NCBI RefSeq assembly: GCF_014117215.1
Contig: NZ_JACGXS010000001.1
Location: 558,001-622,000, forward strand
DNA: 64,000 nt
Source of the DNA: Stenotrophomonas tumulicola
GTDB lineage: Bacteria; Pseudomonadota; Gammaproteobacteria; Xanthomonadales; Xanthomonadaceae
Direction of reading: 5' to 3'
The notes beneath the pieces are model-generated. The model was not told where the DNA came from, ran no database searches, and saw nothing but the letters and a program-made list of their open reading frames with translations. Position numbers and translations under genes: made by a program. Of the stretch, positions 8,782 to 16,601 are shown piece by piece; position 1 is the first letter of the stretch, and each line of letters begins with the position of its first letter.

Positions 8782-10515
8782 ATGGATAAGCTCAACTTTG
8801 GCGTCAACTCTCGTATTGCCACTTTGCTTAGCAATGAGTACTCATCAACGGAGCGGGCGTTGATTGAGCTGATCGATAACGCCTGGGACGCTGATGCAAC
8901 GAGGGTACTTGTGGATATCCCAGAGCCTCTCTCCGGTAATCCCATCGTCGTCTCGGACAATGGGAACGGAATGACCGTTGACCAGATCCGTACCCACTAT
9001 CTGCAGATCGCGGCTGACAGAAGGCGACGCTCCGGCGACAGCTCCATTCGGTTCAAGCGGAAGGTCAAGGGCAGCAAGGGCATCGGCAAGTTCTCTGGTC
9101 TGATGGCCGCCGCCGAGATGCGCGTTGATACCGCAGTGGGTGGGCGGCGGGTGAAGCTGAGCTTCACCCTCGAGCAGCTTAAGGATGTTGATGGAATCGA
9201 TGAACTGGAGATCCCCTACACGGTGTCTGTAGAGGATGAACATGTGCAGGGCACAACCATCACGCTCTCTCAGCTCAGGCAAGGGGGAGCTTATCCAGAC
9301 GCCGTTGAACTGAGGCACTTGCTAGTCCAGTCCTACGGGCGGCGTCAAGACATGGTTATCGAGATCAACGGCAAACCATTGGACGTCGACGATGTTCAAG
9401 GCCATTTTGAGGAGAAGGCAATCAGTGTTCCAGGCGTCGCGGACCTGACTGTTCGATTCGCCCTGAGCGAGCGAAAGACCGGCATGAAGAGTCCGGGAAT
9501 TCAGATCCGCGTGGGCTCGCGCATTGTGGGGCGGCCTTCACTCTTTGGGCTCGACCAACGTGGAGATATCTCGCCTAAGTTGCTGAAGAAGCTCTATGGC
9601 GAAATCGACCTAGAAGGCGTGGTGGACGCCAATGTTGCTAGCTGGGAGACCCTTGTTGCTGGTGACCCGACGTGGGCTCTCGTACAGGATCGTGTCAGGG
9701 ATGCTCTCTATGAGAGCTATCAGGCTCGCTTCAAGAGGCATATGAGTTTGGCCCGGGCTCGGCTGCAGCAGCAGTTCAACAAGAGGATGGCCGAGCTCCC
9801 CGAGTACAAGCGTGAGTTTGCTGATAAGGCGATCATGAAGGTGCTCAATCGATACTCCGACGAGCCTCACGAGAGGGTTGCTCCCATGGTCGCGGTTCTG
9901 CTTGATGCTCTGGAGAGTAGCGACTACCGGCTTCTGCTCGAGCACATTGCGGGGGCCTCAAGCGCCGATGTCTCAAAGGTTGCAGACTCACTCAACGACT
10001 TTGGTCTGGCTGATATGGCCCATTTGGTTGATCAAGCTCGAGCTCGGACGGCTGTTCTTGATGCGCTTGAAGACTTGTCCCGGGACAAGAGTACGCTAGA
10101 AGCTACTATGCATAGGGCGCTGGAGAGCAATCTTTGGGTGTTTGGTCCGGAGTTCGCCTTGTTTTCGTCCAACAAGACGCTGCGTCGAATGGTGGAGGAA
10201 TACTTGGACCAGAAGTACACCGGCGCCAATGCTACCGATCGGCCAGATTTGATGCTGAAGCAGAACTTTGCGGGAGAGTACCTGCTCATTGAATTCAAGC
10301 GCCCCGCGCATACGTTGACTGTCTCTGACTACCAGCAAGCAACTGGCTACAGGCATCACTTTGGTCCCTTCACATCCAGGCGTATCCGTGTCTACGTGGT
10401 TGGGGGAGATCGGGGCGCCTTTCCAACGAGCAACTTGGAACCGGACGTCGTAGGTACTTCATTTTTTGACGTCATCTCAATGGCGCGAACTCAGCTCGAC
10501 TGGCAGCTCAAGTAG
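8782..10515 (+). CDS. GHKL (MORC/Hsp90-like) ATPase fused to a PD-(D/E)XK nuclease-like domain
   Basis: A protein of 577 residues. The N-terminal ATPase shows the three Bergerat-fold boxes: N-box ELIDNAWDAD (Glu29, Asn33), DNGNGM (59-64) and a glycine-rich lid KGSKGIGKFSG (96-106). The middle (about 330-440) is helical. The C-terminus (from about 450) reads LESNLWVFGPEF ... RPDLML ... YLLIEFKRP, giving Asp489, Glu504 and Lys506, the D-ExK signature of PD-(D/E)XK nucleases, in a Shedu/DUF4263-like context. ATG 8782 has GGAG nine bases upstream; ATGs at 8767 and 8755 and an earlier start at 8728 are possible. Bacterial MORC-type ATPases are known from restriction and defence contexts, so a DNA-directed defence role is my inference. 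Confidence 0.8.
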   Translation: MDKLNFGVNSRIATLLSNEYSSTERALIELIDNAWDADATRVLVDIPEPLSGNPIVVSDNGNGMTVDQIRTHYLQIAADRRRRSGDSSIRFKRKVKGSKGIGKFSGLMAAAEMRVDTAVGGRRVKLSFTLEQLKDVDGIDELEIPYTVSVEDEHVQGTTITLSQLRQGGAYPDAVELRHLLVQSYGRRQDMVIEINGKPLDVDDVQGHFEEKAISVPGVADLTVRFALSERKTGMKSPGIQIRVGSRIVGRPSLFGLDQRGDISPKLLKKLYGEIDLEGVVDANVASWETLVAGDPTWALVQDRVRDALYESYQARFKRHMSLARARLQQQFNKRMAELPEYKREFADKAIMKVLNRYSDEPHERVAPMVAVLLDALESSDYRLLLEHIAGASSADVSKVADSLNDFGLADMAHLVDQARARTAVLDALEDLSRDKSTLEATMHRALESNLWVFGPEFALFSSNKTLRRMVEEYLDQKYTGANATDRPDLMLKQNFAGEYLLIEFKRPAHTLTVSDYQQATGYRHHFGPFTSRRIRVYVVGGDRGAFPTSNLEPDVVGTSFFDVISMARTQLDWQLK

Positions 10516-10538
10516 ATCTTCAAAGGCCTGGATACGCG

Positions 10539-10682
10539 ATGACGAACAGTAAGCCAATCCATGAGGAGCAGTGCCCTTTCTGCAAGGTCGGCGTCTTCGT
10601 AGACCGAGTGGGGCGCAATGGGCGCTTCAGGAGCTGTTCGAGCTATCGGGACTGCGAGAAAAAGCCGAGAAAGCGGCGCTGA
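10539..10682 (+). CDS. Small topoisomerase-type C4 zinc-ribbon protein
   Basis: A 47-residue frame starting ATG 10539, only 23 bp after the ATPase stop, and ending TGA 10680-10682. Four cysteines, CPFC (12,15) and Cys33/Cys39 in FRSCSSYRDCEKKPRKRR, match the C4 zinc finger found at the C-terminus of type IA topoisomerases, where it binds single-stranded DNA. The tail is very basic. Spacing suggests co-transcription with the ATPase-nuclease gene, of which it may be a DNA-binding partner. It could instead be a remnant of a longer gene. No strong Shine-Dalgarno is visible. Confidence 0.6.
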   Translation: MTNSKPIHEEQCPFCKVGVFVDRVGRNGRFRSCSSYRDCEKKPRKRR

Positions 10683-11068
10683 AGGCGTGGGTTCACTTGC
10701 AGTCCTTTCGCCGTCGTTTGACGCAGCTGTCCGAGAGGACAGCTGCGTCTGTGGACGATTCCCGCTTCCTGGCTCTTAAGGTTCGCTCAACTAGGGGCTT
10801 GTGCGTCGCGCCAGCCGGTCAGAGTCGGCTTTGCTGGCCAGACAGCCTGTGTATCTCTAACACGTCGGTGCTTCTCAAATGCTTGCAATCTGCCCACCTC
10901 TAGTCGAGACAACAGCTCCTCGGGACAGTCGCGGCGGGAGAGGACATATTTCAGGTCTGACCATGTTCGATGTAGCCGCGGTTTGCATTCTTCTATCGCC
11001 GCTACGAACGGTTCAAATATGCTCTGACGTAGCATGTCCGCCGCCCGCATCTGCTCAGCAGCCAATTC
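10683..11068. other. Non-coding stretch before the insertion sequence
   Basis: Apart from the hairpin at 10720-10749 I see no gene with a start signal or recognisable domain here. Short frames on both strands lack family features. Confidence 0.5.
10720..10749 (+). terminator. Strong hairpin after the ATPase / zinc-ribbon pair
   Basis: A perfect 13-bp inverted repeat, GACGCAGCTGTCC / GGACAGCTGCGTC, with loop GAGA, 38 bp after the zinc-ribbon stop. There is no clear T-tract, so termination is likely but not certain. No gene was found between here and the insertion sequence at 11069. Confidence 0.5.
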
Positions 11069-11130
11069 GGGTTCTACCCCGTTTTCACGGACACTTACAA
11101 GAAGGTCGATTCAGGCCATGAGGAGTGTTC

Positions 11131-11418
11131 ATGTCAAAGCGTAGGAAGTTCAGTGTCGAGTTCAAGCGCGGTGCGGTTGAGCAGGCGAGCCAGCCCGGTG
11201 TCAGCTGCGCCCAGGTGGCCCGGGACCTGGGCATTCGCGACACCTTGCTGACCCGCTGGAAGCGCGAGGCACAGAATCCGGGAGCGGCCGCTTTCGCCGG
11301 CACCGGGACGCCACGGGACGAAGAGTTGGCTCGACTCAAGCGCGAGTTGGCGCGGGTGAAGAAAGAACGTGATTTTTTGCGAGAAGCGGCGACGTTCTTT
11401 GCAAAGGGATCATCCTGA
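11131..11418 (+). CDS. IS3-family transposase OrfA (HTH, leucine zipper)
   Basis: A 95-residue DNA-binding half of the transposase. It has an N-terminal HTH_Tnp_1 domain ([20 protein letters not shown] ... [19 protein letters not shown]) and a C-terminal heptad region ([20 protein letters not shown]) for multimerisation. AGGAG at 11121-11125 sets ATG 11131. Near its end a T_TTT_TTG heptamer at 11373-11379 in the zero frame allows a -1 shift. The shifted frame is open into orfB, giving the OrfAB fusion transposase of this family. Confidence 0.92.
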   Translation: MSKRRKFSVEFKRGAVEQASQPGVSCAQVARDLGIRDTLLTRWKREAQNPGAAAFAGTGTPRDEELARLKRELARVKKERDFLREAATFFAKGSS

Positions 11419-11426
11419 GGTATCAG

Positions 11427-12287
11427 GTGATCGAACGTTGTCGCGATGAGTTTCCGATTCGGCTGATGTGCCGGTGCCTGAAGGTATCGGCCAGCGGCTA
11501 CTACGAGTGGAGTAAGCACCCTGCGAGCGCCCGGCAGGTCGACAATGAGCGCCTGGTTGTACGGATGCGCGAACTGCACGAAGACAGCCGCGGTACGTTG
11601 GGGGCTGGTCGCATGCGCGAAGACCTGGCTGAGGAGGGCGAAAGTGCCAGCCTGAACCGGGTTGCGCTCCTGATGGCAGCAGAAGGCCTGCAGGGCTGGC
11701 CCCGGCGCAAGCGTCGCGGGCAGCGTGCAGGTCCGGCCGTGACGCCACCAGGGGTGACTAACCTGCTTGAGCGCGATTTTGTCGCGCTGGAGCCGGAAAG
11801 CAAGTGGGTCACCGACATCACCGAGATCAAGACCCAGCAGGGCAAGCTGTATCTGTGCATCGTATTGGATCTGTACGACCAGCGTATTGTGGGCTGGTCA
11901 ACGCACGATCGGCAGGACCGTCAGATGGTGCTGCGGGCCGTACAAATGGCGGTGTGGCAGCGGCAAGAAAGTCATGAAGTGATCCTGCATTCGGATCGTG
12001 GCAGCCAGTTCCGCAGCGGTGACTACCAGGCGTATCTGGCGGCTAACGGACTGATCTGTTCAATGAGCGCAGTGGGGCATTGCGGTGACAACGCGGCCTG
12101 CGAAGGCTTCTTTGGGCTGCTCAAGCGTGAGCGGATCTATCGAACGAGCTACCCCACACTGGATGCAGCACGAGCGGATGTGTTTGACTACATCGAGCGA
12201 CGACATAATCCAAGGATGCGACGAAGGGTCGCCAGGCAGGATCAGAAGGTTGCAGCTCTTTTAGAACCGTCCGTGATATCGGGGTAG
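11427..12287 (+). CDS. IS3-family transposase OrfB (DDE integrase)
   Basis: The catalytic half, probably made mainly as an OrfAB fusion by -1 frameshifting; the frame is open upstream to the slip site (reading [16 protein letters not shown]). A HTH_21 region ([20 protein letters not shown]) precedes an rve integrase core with catalytic residues in WVTDITEI (Asp), [10 protein letters not shown] (Asp) and [12 protein letters not shown] (Glu). All are present, so the enzyme looks intact. The stop at 12285-12287 lies inside the right inverted repeat. Confidence 0.9.
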   Translation: MIERCRDEFPIRLMCRCLKVSASGYYEWSKHPASARQVDNERLVVRMRELHEDSRGTLGAGRMREDLAEEGESASLNRVALLMAAEGLQGWPRRKRRGQRAGPAVTPPGVTNLLERDFVALEPESKWVTDITEIKTQQGKLYLCIVLDLYDQRIVGWSTHDRQDRQMVLRAVQMAVWQRQESHEVILHSDRGSQFRSGDYQAYLAANGLICSMSAVGHCGDNAACEGFFGLLKRERIYRTSYPTLDAARADVFDYIERRHNPRMRRRVARQDQKVAALLEPSVISG

Positions 12288-12317
12288 AACCCCAAGGAAA
12301 TTTGCGGTAAGGCGACG

Positions 12318-12593
12318 GTGGCGTGGGCTCACAAAAAGGGAGTTGCCCTCCGTCTGATCGAGCCGGGCAAACCGAACCAGAATGCTTACGTCGAGTCCTT
12401 CAACGGGCGGCTCCGGGACGAATGCCTGAACGAGCATTGGTTTCCGACGTTGCTCCATGCCAGAACCAGTATCGAAAGCTGGCGGCGCGACTAGAACGAA
12501 GAAAGGCCTAAACGAGCGCTTGGCGGGCTGACGCCCGCCCAGTACGCCGCGCAGTTAGCCGGCAAGAGAGATAAAATCAGCTCCGGACTCTAA
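12318..12593 (+). pseudogene. 3' remnant of another IS3-family transposase OrfB
   Basis: A 91-codon piece of a different transposase starts just past the intact element ([20 protein letters not shown], then [20 protein letters not shown]). The catalytic-Glu motif is present, followed by ESWRRD and a TAG at 12492-12494 where relatives have the Tyr of DYNEERPKRALGGLTP. Translation resumes in the same frame to TAA 12591-12593. The 5' part with the two Asp residues is missing. It is a dead fragment truncated on its left and carrying a nonsense mutation. Confidence 0.8.
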
Positions 12594-12721
12594 ACCACAC
12601 CTCTACTCAGGCCGGGGGCGTCGAAGCTCCAGCGAGACCTATAAAAAAACTTGCGCCTCTCTTGGCATGCGGAGGTTGGTGAAGCTCTCTTCTGGACACG
12701 CTTACAGGCTAGCAATGACAT

Positions 12722-13045
12722 ATGGAAAGCTCTGATCGCGTAACACTTGAGCATCTTTCAGAGGCCCGCAAGGCTGTGGCGGTCATGCGTTCCCGTTCGA
12801 TGCTTGCTGCAGCTGCTGGCGGGCTTGTGTTTAGCGCACTTCTGGCTGGAATGTGGCTTTGGTTGCGCCCCGGTAAAGTTGCCCCGGCTGTGTTTATCGG
12901 CATTGTCAGTTATCTTCTCTTTGGTCTTCCCTTCCTGCTGCGATGGATTTTTCATTGGCGGAAAATCTACCGGCGTCTGGCGGAGTTGGAAGCACGTATC
13001 AAGGCTGGTGAGGTGGTGGAGGGATCGAAGGTATCCTTTCGTTGA
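12722..13045 (+). CDS. Small two-helix membrane protein of unknown function
   Basis: A 107-residue protein, not recognised. After a charged N-terminus, two hydrophobic helices are visible, at about residues 27-47 (MLAAAAGGLVFSALLAGMWL) and about 55-75 (VAPAVFIGIVSYLLFGLPFL). A basic amphipathic C-terminus follows (WRKIYRRLAELEARIKAGE). It stands alone between transposase remnants, with composition like the rest of the island. No clear Shine-Dalgarno precedes ATG 12722. Confidence 0.5.
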   Translation: MESSDRVTLEHLSEARKAVAVMRSRSMLAAAAGGLVFSALLAGMWLWLRPGKVAPAVFIGIVSYLLFGLPFLLRWIFHWRKIYRRLAELEARIKAGEVVEGSKVSFR

Positions 13046-13147
13046 TGTAGGCCGCCGTCCAACCGCCCTTGGTGTCCCGCTCCCGGCTTCAAAGTGGGAT
13101 TCAGGTTCCTGTTTGTTAGATTGGGCCTTGGCACGTCAGCGTTAGCG

Positions 13148-13294
13148 TTAGCGTTTGGTAGTCCACCCGAACGGGTTGTAGAGCTGCCGATACCAGCTGA
13201 ACGCGACGGCCTGACCCACGTTATGCTCGTTGCACGCCGGCAGGCCTTCCTGGGTGCCAAACCCACCGTTGGGCGTGCATGTGTAATGACCCAC
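13148..13294 (-). pseudogene. 48-residue frame, possible 3' remnant of a lost minus-strand gene
   Basis: A minus-strand frame ending at 13148 reads TPNGGFGTQEGLPACNEHN and then VGQAVAFSWYRQLYNPFGW, which has the look of real protein. GTG at 13294 is the only in-frame start and has a poor signal. A truncated insertion sequence begins just upstream (about 13305), so this may be the tail of a gene cut by it. Three in-frame stops follow each other at its end because of a GTTAGC tandem repeat (13141-13155). Family not recognised. Confidence 0.3.
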
Positions 13295-13304
13295 TGATTT
13301 CCTG

Positions 13305-13368
13305 CTCAGGTGTTACTTTTCCCAAAGGAGACACCGATGAGCGAAATGATGGAAGAAGAGATCAAGCG
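13305..13368 (+). mobile_element. 5' stub of an IS3-family element (transposase N-terminus)
   Basis: TGTTACTTTTCCCAAAGGAG followed by ATG 13337 gives MSEMMEEEIKRG, the start of a common IS3-type OrfA (relatives continue WTAKRK...). After about 10 codons the similarity stops abruptly and the sequence joins the 3' flank of the LuxR gene. The Shine-Dalgarno AAAGGAGA is intact. This marks the right boundary of the disturbed region that began at the tRNA. Confidence 0.6.
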
Positions 13369-13388
13369 AGGGGGCGTCGGGCGGCGGA

Positions 13389-16268
13389 CTACCCCCCGCC
13401 GTCGCCAACCTCCGGCCGCGACGGCCGCTGCAGCAGCCCCCGCTGCAACGCACTTGCCAGTGCTGCCTCGCGCGTGCGCGCCTCCAGCTTGCGGTAGAGG
13501 TTCTTCAGATGGAACTTCACCGTGTTCTCCGACAGGTTCAGGCGGCGGCCGATCTGCTTGTTGGAATAGCCATGTGCCAGTTGTTCCAGTACCTCCAGCT
13601 CGCGTTCGCTGAAGGCCTCGCTCAGCGCCCATTGCTCGCCGCTGAGGCGCTCCAGCAGGGTCTGCACGGTCAATGCGCGGGTGGTGCCGGCGGTGGTCTG
13701 CGGGTCGTGCTGGCGGATCGAGCGCAGCATTGCCTTGGCCGGCAGCCCAAGCTCGGTGATCACCTGCCAGCTCTGGGTCCGGGCTACGTGGTCCAGTGCG
13801 TTGTGCAGCGGCGGCAGCGCCGCGTCCAGTTCGCCGCGCTGCTGCAGCACCAGCGCGATGCCTGCGCGCGCGCGCGACAGGTGGCACAGGTTATCGCTGG
13901 CCAGGCAGGCCTGCTCCAGTTGCTGCAGGATCGCCAGCGCGGCGCTGCTGCGTCCTGCCAGGCGATGCCAGCGCGCCAGCGCGAAGCCCAGCGCGGCGCG
14001 TTGGCGCCAGCGGTGCGGCTGCCGCAGGGTGTGAGTGAAGCCGGTTTCGCTGCCGGAGCGCGCAACCAGTTGCTCCACTGCGCCGCCGCCGGGCAGTTCC
14101 GCCAGGATCGACAGGCGCCACGCGATCGAGAGGTCGGACAAGCGCTCCAGCCGCCGCGCGTGCACGAGCCGGTCCACGCGTTCGAGCAGGGCCAGCGCCT
14201 CGCGCCCGCTGCGGTCACGTTGCTGCGCCAGGCCCAGGGCGGTTTCGTAGGCGCTGGCGAATACGTCCAGCCAGCCATCGTGCTGTTCGATGAACGTCAG
14301 CGCTGGTTCCAGCAGGTCCGCAGCCTGGTCGTGGCGGCCCTTCTCGTACTGCAGCTGTGCCAGCAGGCAGCTGGCCGCAGCGTGCAGCGTGCCGTCCAGA
14401 TGCTGGTGGCGTGCAGCCAGCGCAAGCGCTTCCTGATACGCCGCTTCGGCCTCGCCCAAGCGACCACGGTAGTAGCGGCTTTGGCCAAGGTGCAACAGCG
14501 CATAGCCGGCGCCGATCTCGCTGCCGCTGCGCCGCATCGCCTCGCGCGCAGCCAGCGCATGGCGCTCGGCGCAGGAAAATTCGCCTTGGCCCAACGCGGT
14601 GGTCGCGCAGATACATAGCAGGATGCCCCGGCCGAGGTGGTCGTCCTCATCCAGCGCGCCGGCCTGCGCGGCCAGTTGCGGCAGGCCGTGTGGGTTGGCG
14701 CAGATCTCGTCCAGCAGGCTGCGCAACAGCGCCACCACCACGGTGTAGTCGCGCTGGAATGGCTCGCGTAGCGTGGCTGGAAGGTCGCGGAAGCGTTCCA
14801 GCAGCACCCGTGCGTGGCCGAATTCGCCCAGCTTCATGTGCAGGTAGGCCTGGGTGAGGTTGAGCGCGGGGGTGTCGCGGATCGCCTTGTGGTCGATGGT
14901 GCGCAGCAGCGCGCGCATCTGCGTGGTGCCATGGTGCAGCAGCAGTTGCCAGGTGCCTGCACGGGCGACGTAGCTGGCAGCCACTTCGATCGCACCGGCG
15001 TGCGAGGCGTGGCGCACCGCTTCCATCAGTTGGCCGTGCTCACCGAACCAGTGCGCTGCGCGCGCGTGGATGCGCAGTGGTTCCCCGGGGCGCTCGCGCT
15101 CGAGCTGCTGTTGCAGGTAGTCGGCGAACAGCGGGTGGTAGCGAAACCACTCGTGCTCGCCGTCCAGCGGCACCAGCAGGCCGTGGAAGTGTTCCAGGCG
15201 GCCAAGCAGGCGACCACTGTCCTCGCGCTCGCGCAGGTGGTCGGCCAGCGCGGCGTTGAAGCGCTGCAGTGGCGAGGTGCGCAGCAGGAAATCGCGGGTG
15301 GCCTCGTCCAGCTTGTTGACCACCTGTTCGGCCAGGTAGGCGGCGATCTGCGCCGAGCGGCCGCTGAAGCGCGCCACCTCGCTGTAGCATCGGTCACCGC
15401 CGTCCAGCCACAGCCGCGCCAGGTGCAGTGCCACCGGCCAGCCCTCGGTATAGCGGCGCAGTTCCTCGGCGACCTCGGCGGGAACCGCGGCGCCCAGCAG
15501 CGTGCGCGTCTCGGCGTCGTCCAGCGCCAGTTGCGCACAGCCCAGCCGCGCCAGGCGACCCTGCAGCGACAACCGTTCCAGCGGCAGCGCCGGCGCGCAC
15601 CGGGTCGCCAGCAGCAGGCGCAATTGCGCGCCAGCGTGTTCGACGAGGCGCAGTACCAGTTCGTCAACCGCACCGCCGCCGGCGCGGTCGTAGTCGTCCA
15701 GCAGCAGGGTGATCGGGCGCGGCGCGGCGCGCACCGAACGGACCAGCGCATTCGTTGCCTGCATGAGGTCCTGTTCGTGCGCGTGTGGCTGCAGCAGATG
15801 TGCGCAGGGGCCGGGATCACCGCCTGTAGCCTGCAGCGCCAGCGCCAGGTGGCCGAGAAGGCGGGCGGGATCGGCGTCGTCCTCGTCCAGCGACAGCCAC
15901 GCCACGGCGGTGCCGTCCTGTTGCAGGCGGCGGTGCCATTGCGCCAGCAGCATGGTCTTGCCGAAGCCGGGCGGGGCCAGCAACAGGGTCAGCGGCAGCG
16001 CGCGCGCCTGCTCAAGCTGTTCCAGCAGGCCGCGCCGCAGCACCACGCCAGCGCCCAGCGGCGGTGGCTCCAGCTTACTGCCCAGGATCCAGTCGGGCAG
16101 GGTGGGATCGCGCGGATGCGGCGGGCGCGGGGCAAGCAATGCGACAGGCTTCAGCATGGGATGGGCGACCGTTGGCGGTGTCCCGGGGACGCCGGCTGGC
16201 GTCATCGGGGCGGAAGAGGCAGCGGCATCGCACGCGCCGCCACGGTGCGGCGACGTCCTGCGGTGCAT
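13389..16268 (-). CDS. MalT-like LuxR-family transcriptional regulator (STAND ATPase)
   Basis: A large regulator of about 959 residues. It has an N-terminal NB-ARC-type ATPase with Walker A LLLAPPGFGKTMLLAQW near residue 95 and LITLLLDDYDRA as Walker B-like. A long helical TPR-like sensor section (about 430-880) follows, then a C-terminal LuxR HTH (FSERELEVLEQLAHGYSNKQ, IGRRLNLSENTVKFHLKNLY). This is the MalT architecture, in which inducer and ATP binding drive oligomerisation on DNA. ATG 16268 is the first ATG; an in-frame GTG at 16289 and later ATGs are possible. It diverges from the Oar-like receptor at 16602, its likely target. Confidence 0.88.
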   Translation of the reverse strand: MHRRTSPHRGGACDAAASSAPMTPAGVPGTPPTVAHPMLKPVALLAPRPPHPRDPTLPDWILGSKLEPPPLGAGVVLRRGLLEQLEQARALPLTLLLAPPGFGKTMLLAQWHRRLQQDGTAVAWLSLDEDDADPARLLGHLALALQATGGDPGPCAHLLQPHAHEQDLMQATNALVRSVRAAPRPITLLLDDYDRAGGGAVDELVLRLVEHAGAQLRLLLATRCAPALPLERLSLQGRLARLGCAQLALDDAETRTLLGAAVPAEVAEELRRYTEGWPVALHLARLWLDGGDRCYSEVARFSGRSAQIAAYLAEQVVNKLDEATRDFLLRTSPLQRFNAALADHLREREDSGRLLGRLEHFHGLLVPLDGEHEWFRYHPLFADYLQQQLERERPGEPLRIHARAAHWFGEHGQLMEAVRHASHAGAIEVAASYVARAGTWQLLLHHGTTQMRALLRTIDHKAIRDTPALNLTQAYLHMKLGEFGHARVLLERFRDLPATLREPFQRDYTVVVALLRSLLDEICANPHGLPQLAAQAGALDEDDHLGRGILLCICATTALGQGEFSCAERHALAAREAMRRSGSEIGAGYALLHLGQSRYYRGRLGEAEAAYQEALALAARHQHLDGTLHAAASCLLAQLQYEKGRHDQAADLLEPALTFIEQHDGWLDVFASAYETALGLAQQRDRSGREALALLERVDRLVHARRLERLSDLSIAWRLSILAELPGGGAVEQLVARSGSETGFTHTLRQPHRWRQRAALGFALARWHRLAGRSSAALAILQQLEQACLASDNLCHLSRARAGIALVLQQRGELDAALPPLHNALDHVARTQSWQVITELGLPAKAMLRSIRQHDPQTTAGTTRALTVQTLLERLSGEQWALSEAFSERELEVLEQLAHGYSNKQIGRRLNLSENTVKFHLKNLYRKLEARTREAALASALQRGLLQRPSRPEVGDGGG

Positions 16269-16601
16269 TGCTGTTTCATGGGTCCCCACCCGTGTCCGTC
16301 CTGGACACCTGCTCCCAACTTATGACACGGGCAAGACAAAAGCAAAGCCTGTAGGGGCCCGCGTTCGTTTCCGTGGTGCCCGATGCCGCTCCCCGCCTAC
16401 CCACCCGCGTCCGACCTACCCGTCGCGGCTGCTCCGGGCCGTGTGCTGCCCACCTAGCATCGGGAGACGGCATGAGGGCGCGGCGGATGGTTGTCGGCCG
16501 TGTGCTGCTCGCCTGGACAACGTATCCAGACGGTCTGTCTGGTGCGCCGTTTTTTCCATCGTGCTGTCAGCGATTTCATTTCGGGGATTAAAGAGAGAGC
16601 C
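16269..16601. other. Divergent intergenic region, MalT-like regulator / TonB receptor
   Basis: The 333-bp gap holds the promoters of both genes. No clear repeated activator box could be picked out by eye. Confidence 0.4.

Larger units (their letters stand above)
11069..12292 (+). mobile_element. Complete IS3-family insertion sequence
   Basis: Bounded by imperfect terminal inverted repeats of about 24 bp. The left end starts GGTTCTACCCCGTTTTCACG at 11070; the right end at 12268-12291 is its inverted form, with three mismatches. It carries orfA and a -1-frame orfB with a slippery heptamer and an intact DDE set, so it could be active. No matching 3-5 bp target duplication is visible, because the right end abuts another transposase remnant. 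That fits insertion into an older element followed by rearrangement. Confidence 0.85.

Noticed and set aside
7830..13370. Attachment-site direct repeat of the tRNA-Ser 3' end
   Set aside because: No second copy of the tRNA end was found at the right boundary, so the island's att sites are not claimed.
13509..16325. Long plus-strand frames opposite the MalT-like regulator
   Set aside because: Shadow frames of the regulator; no start signals or motifs, while the opposite strand has clear Walker and HTH motifs.
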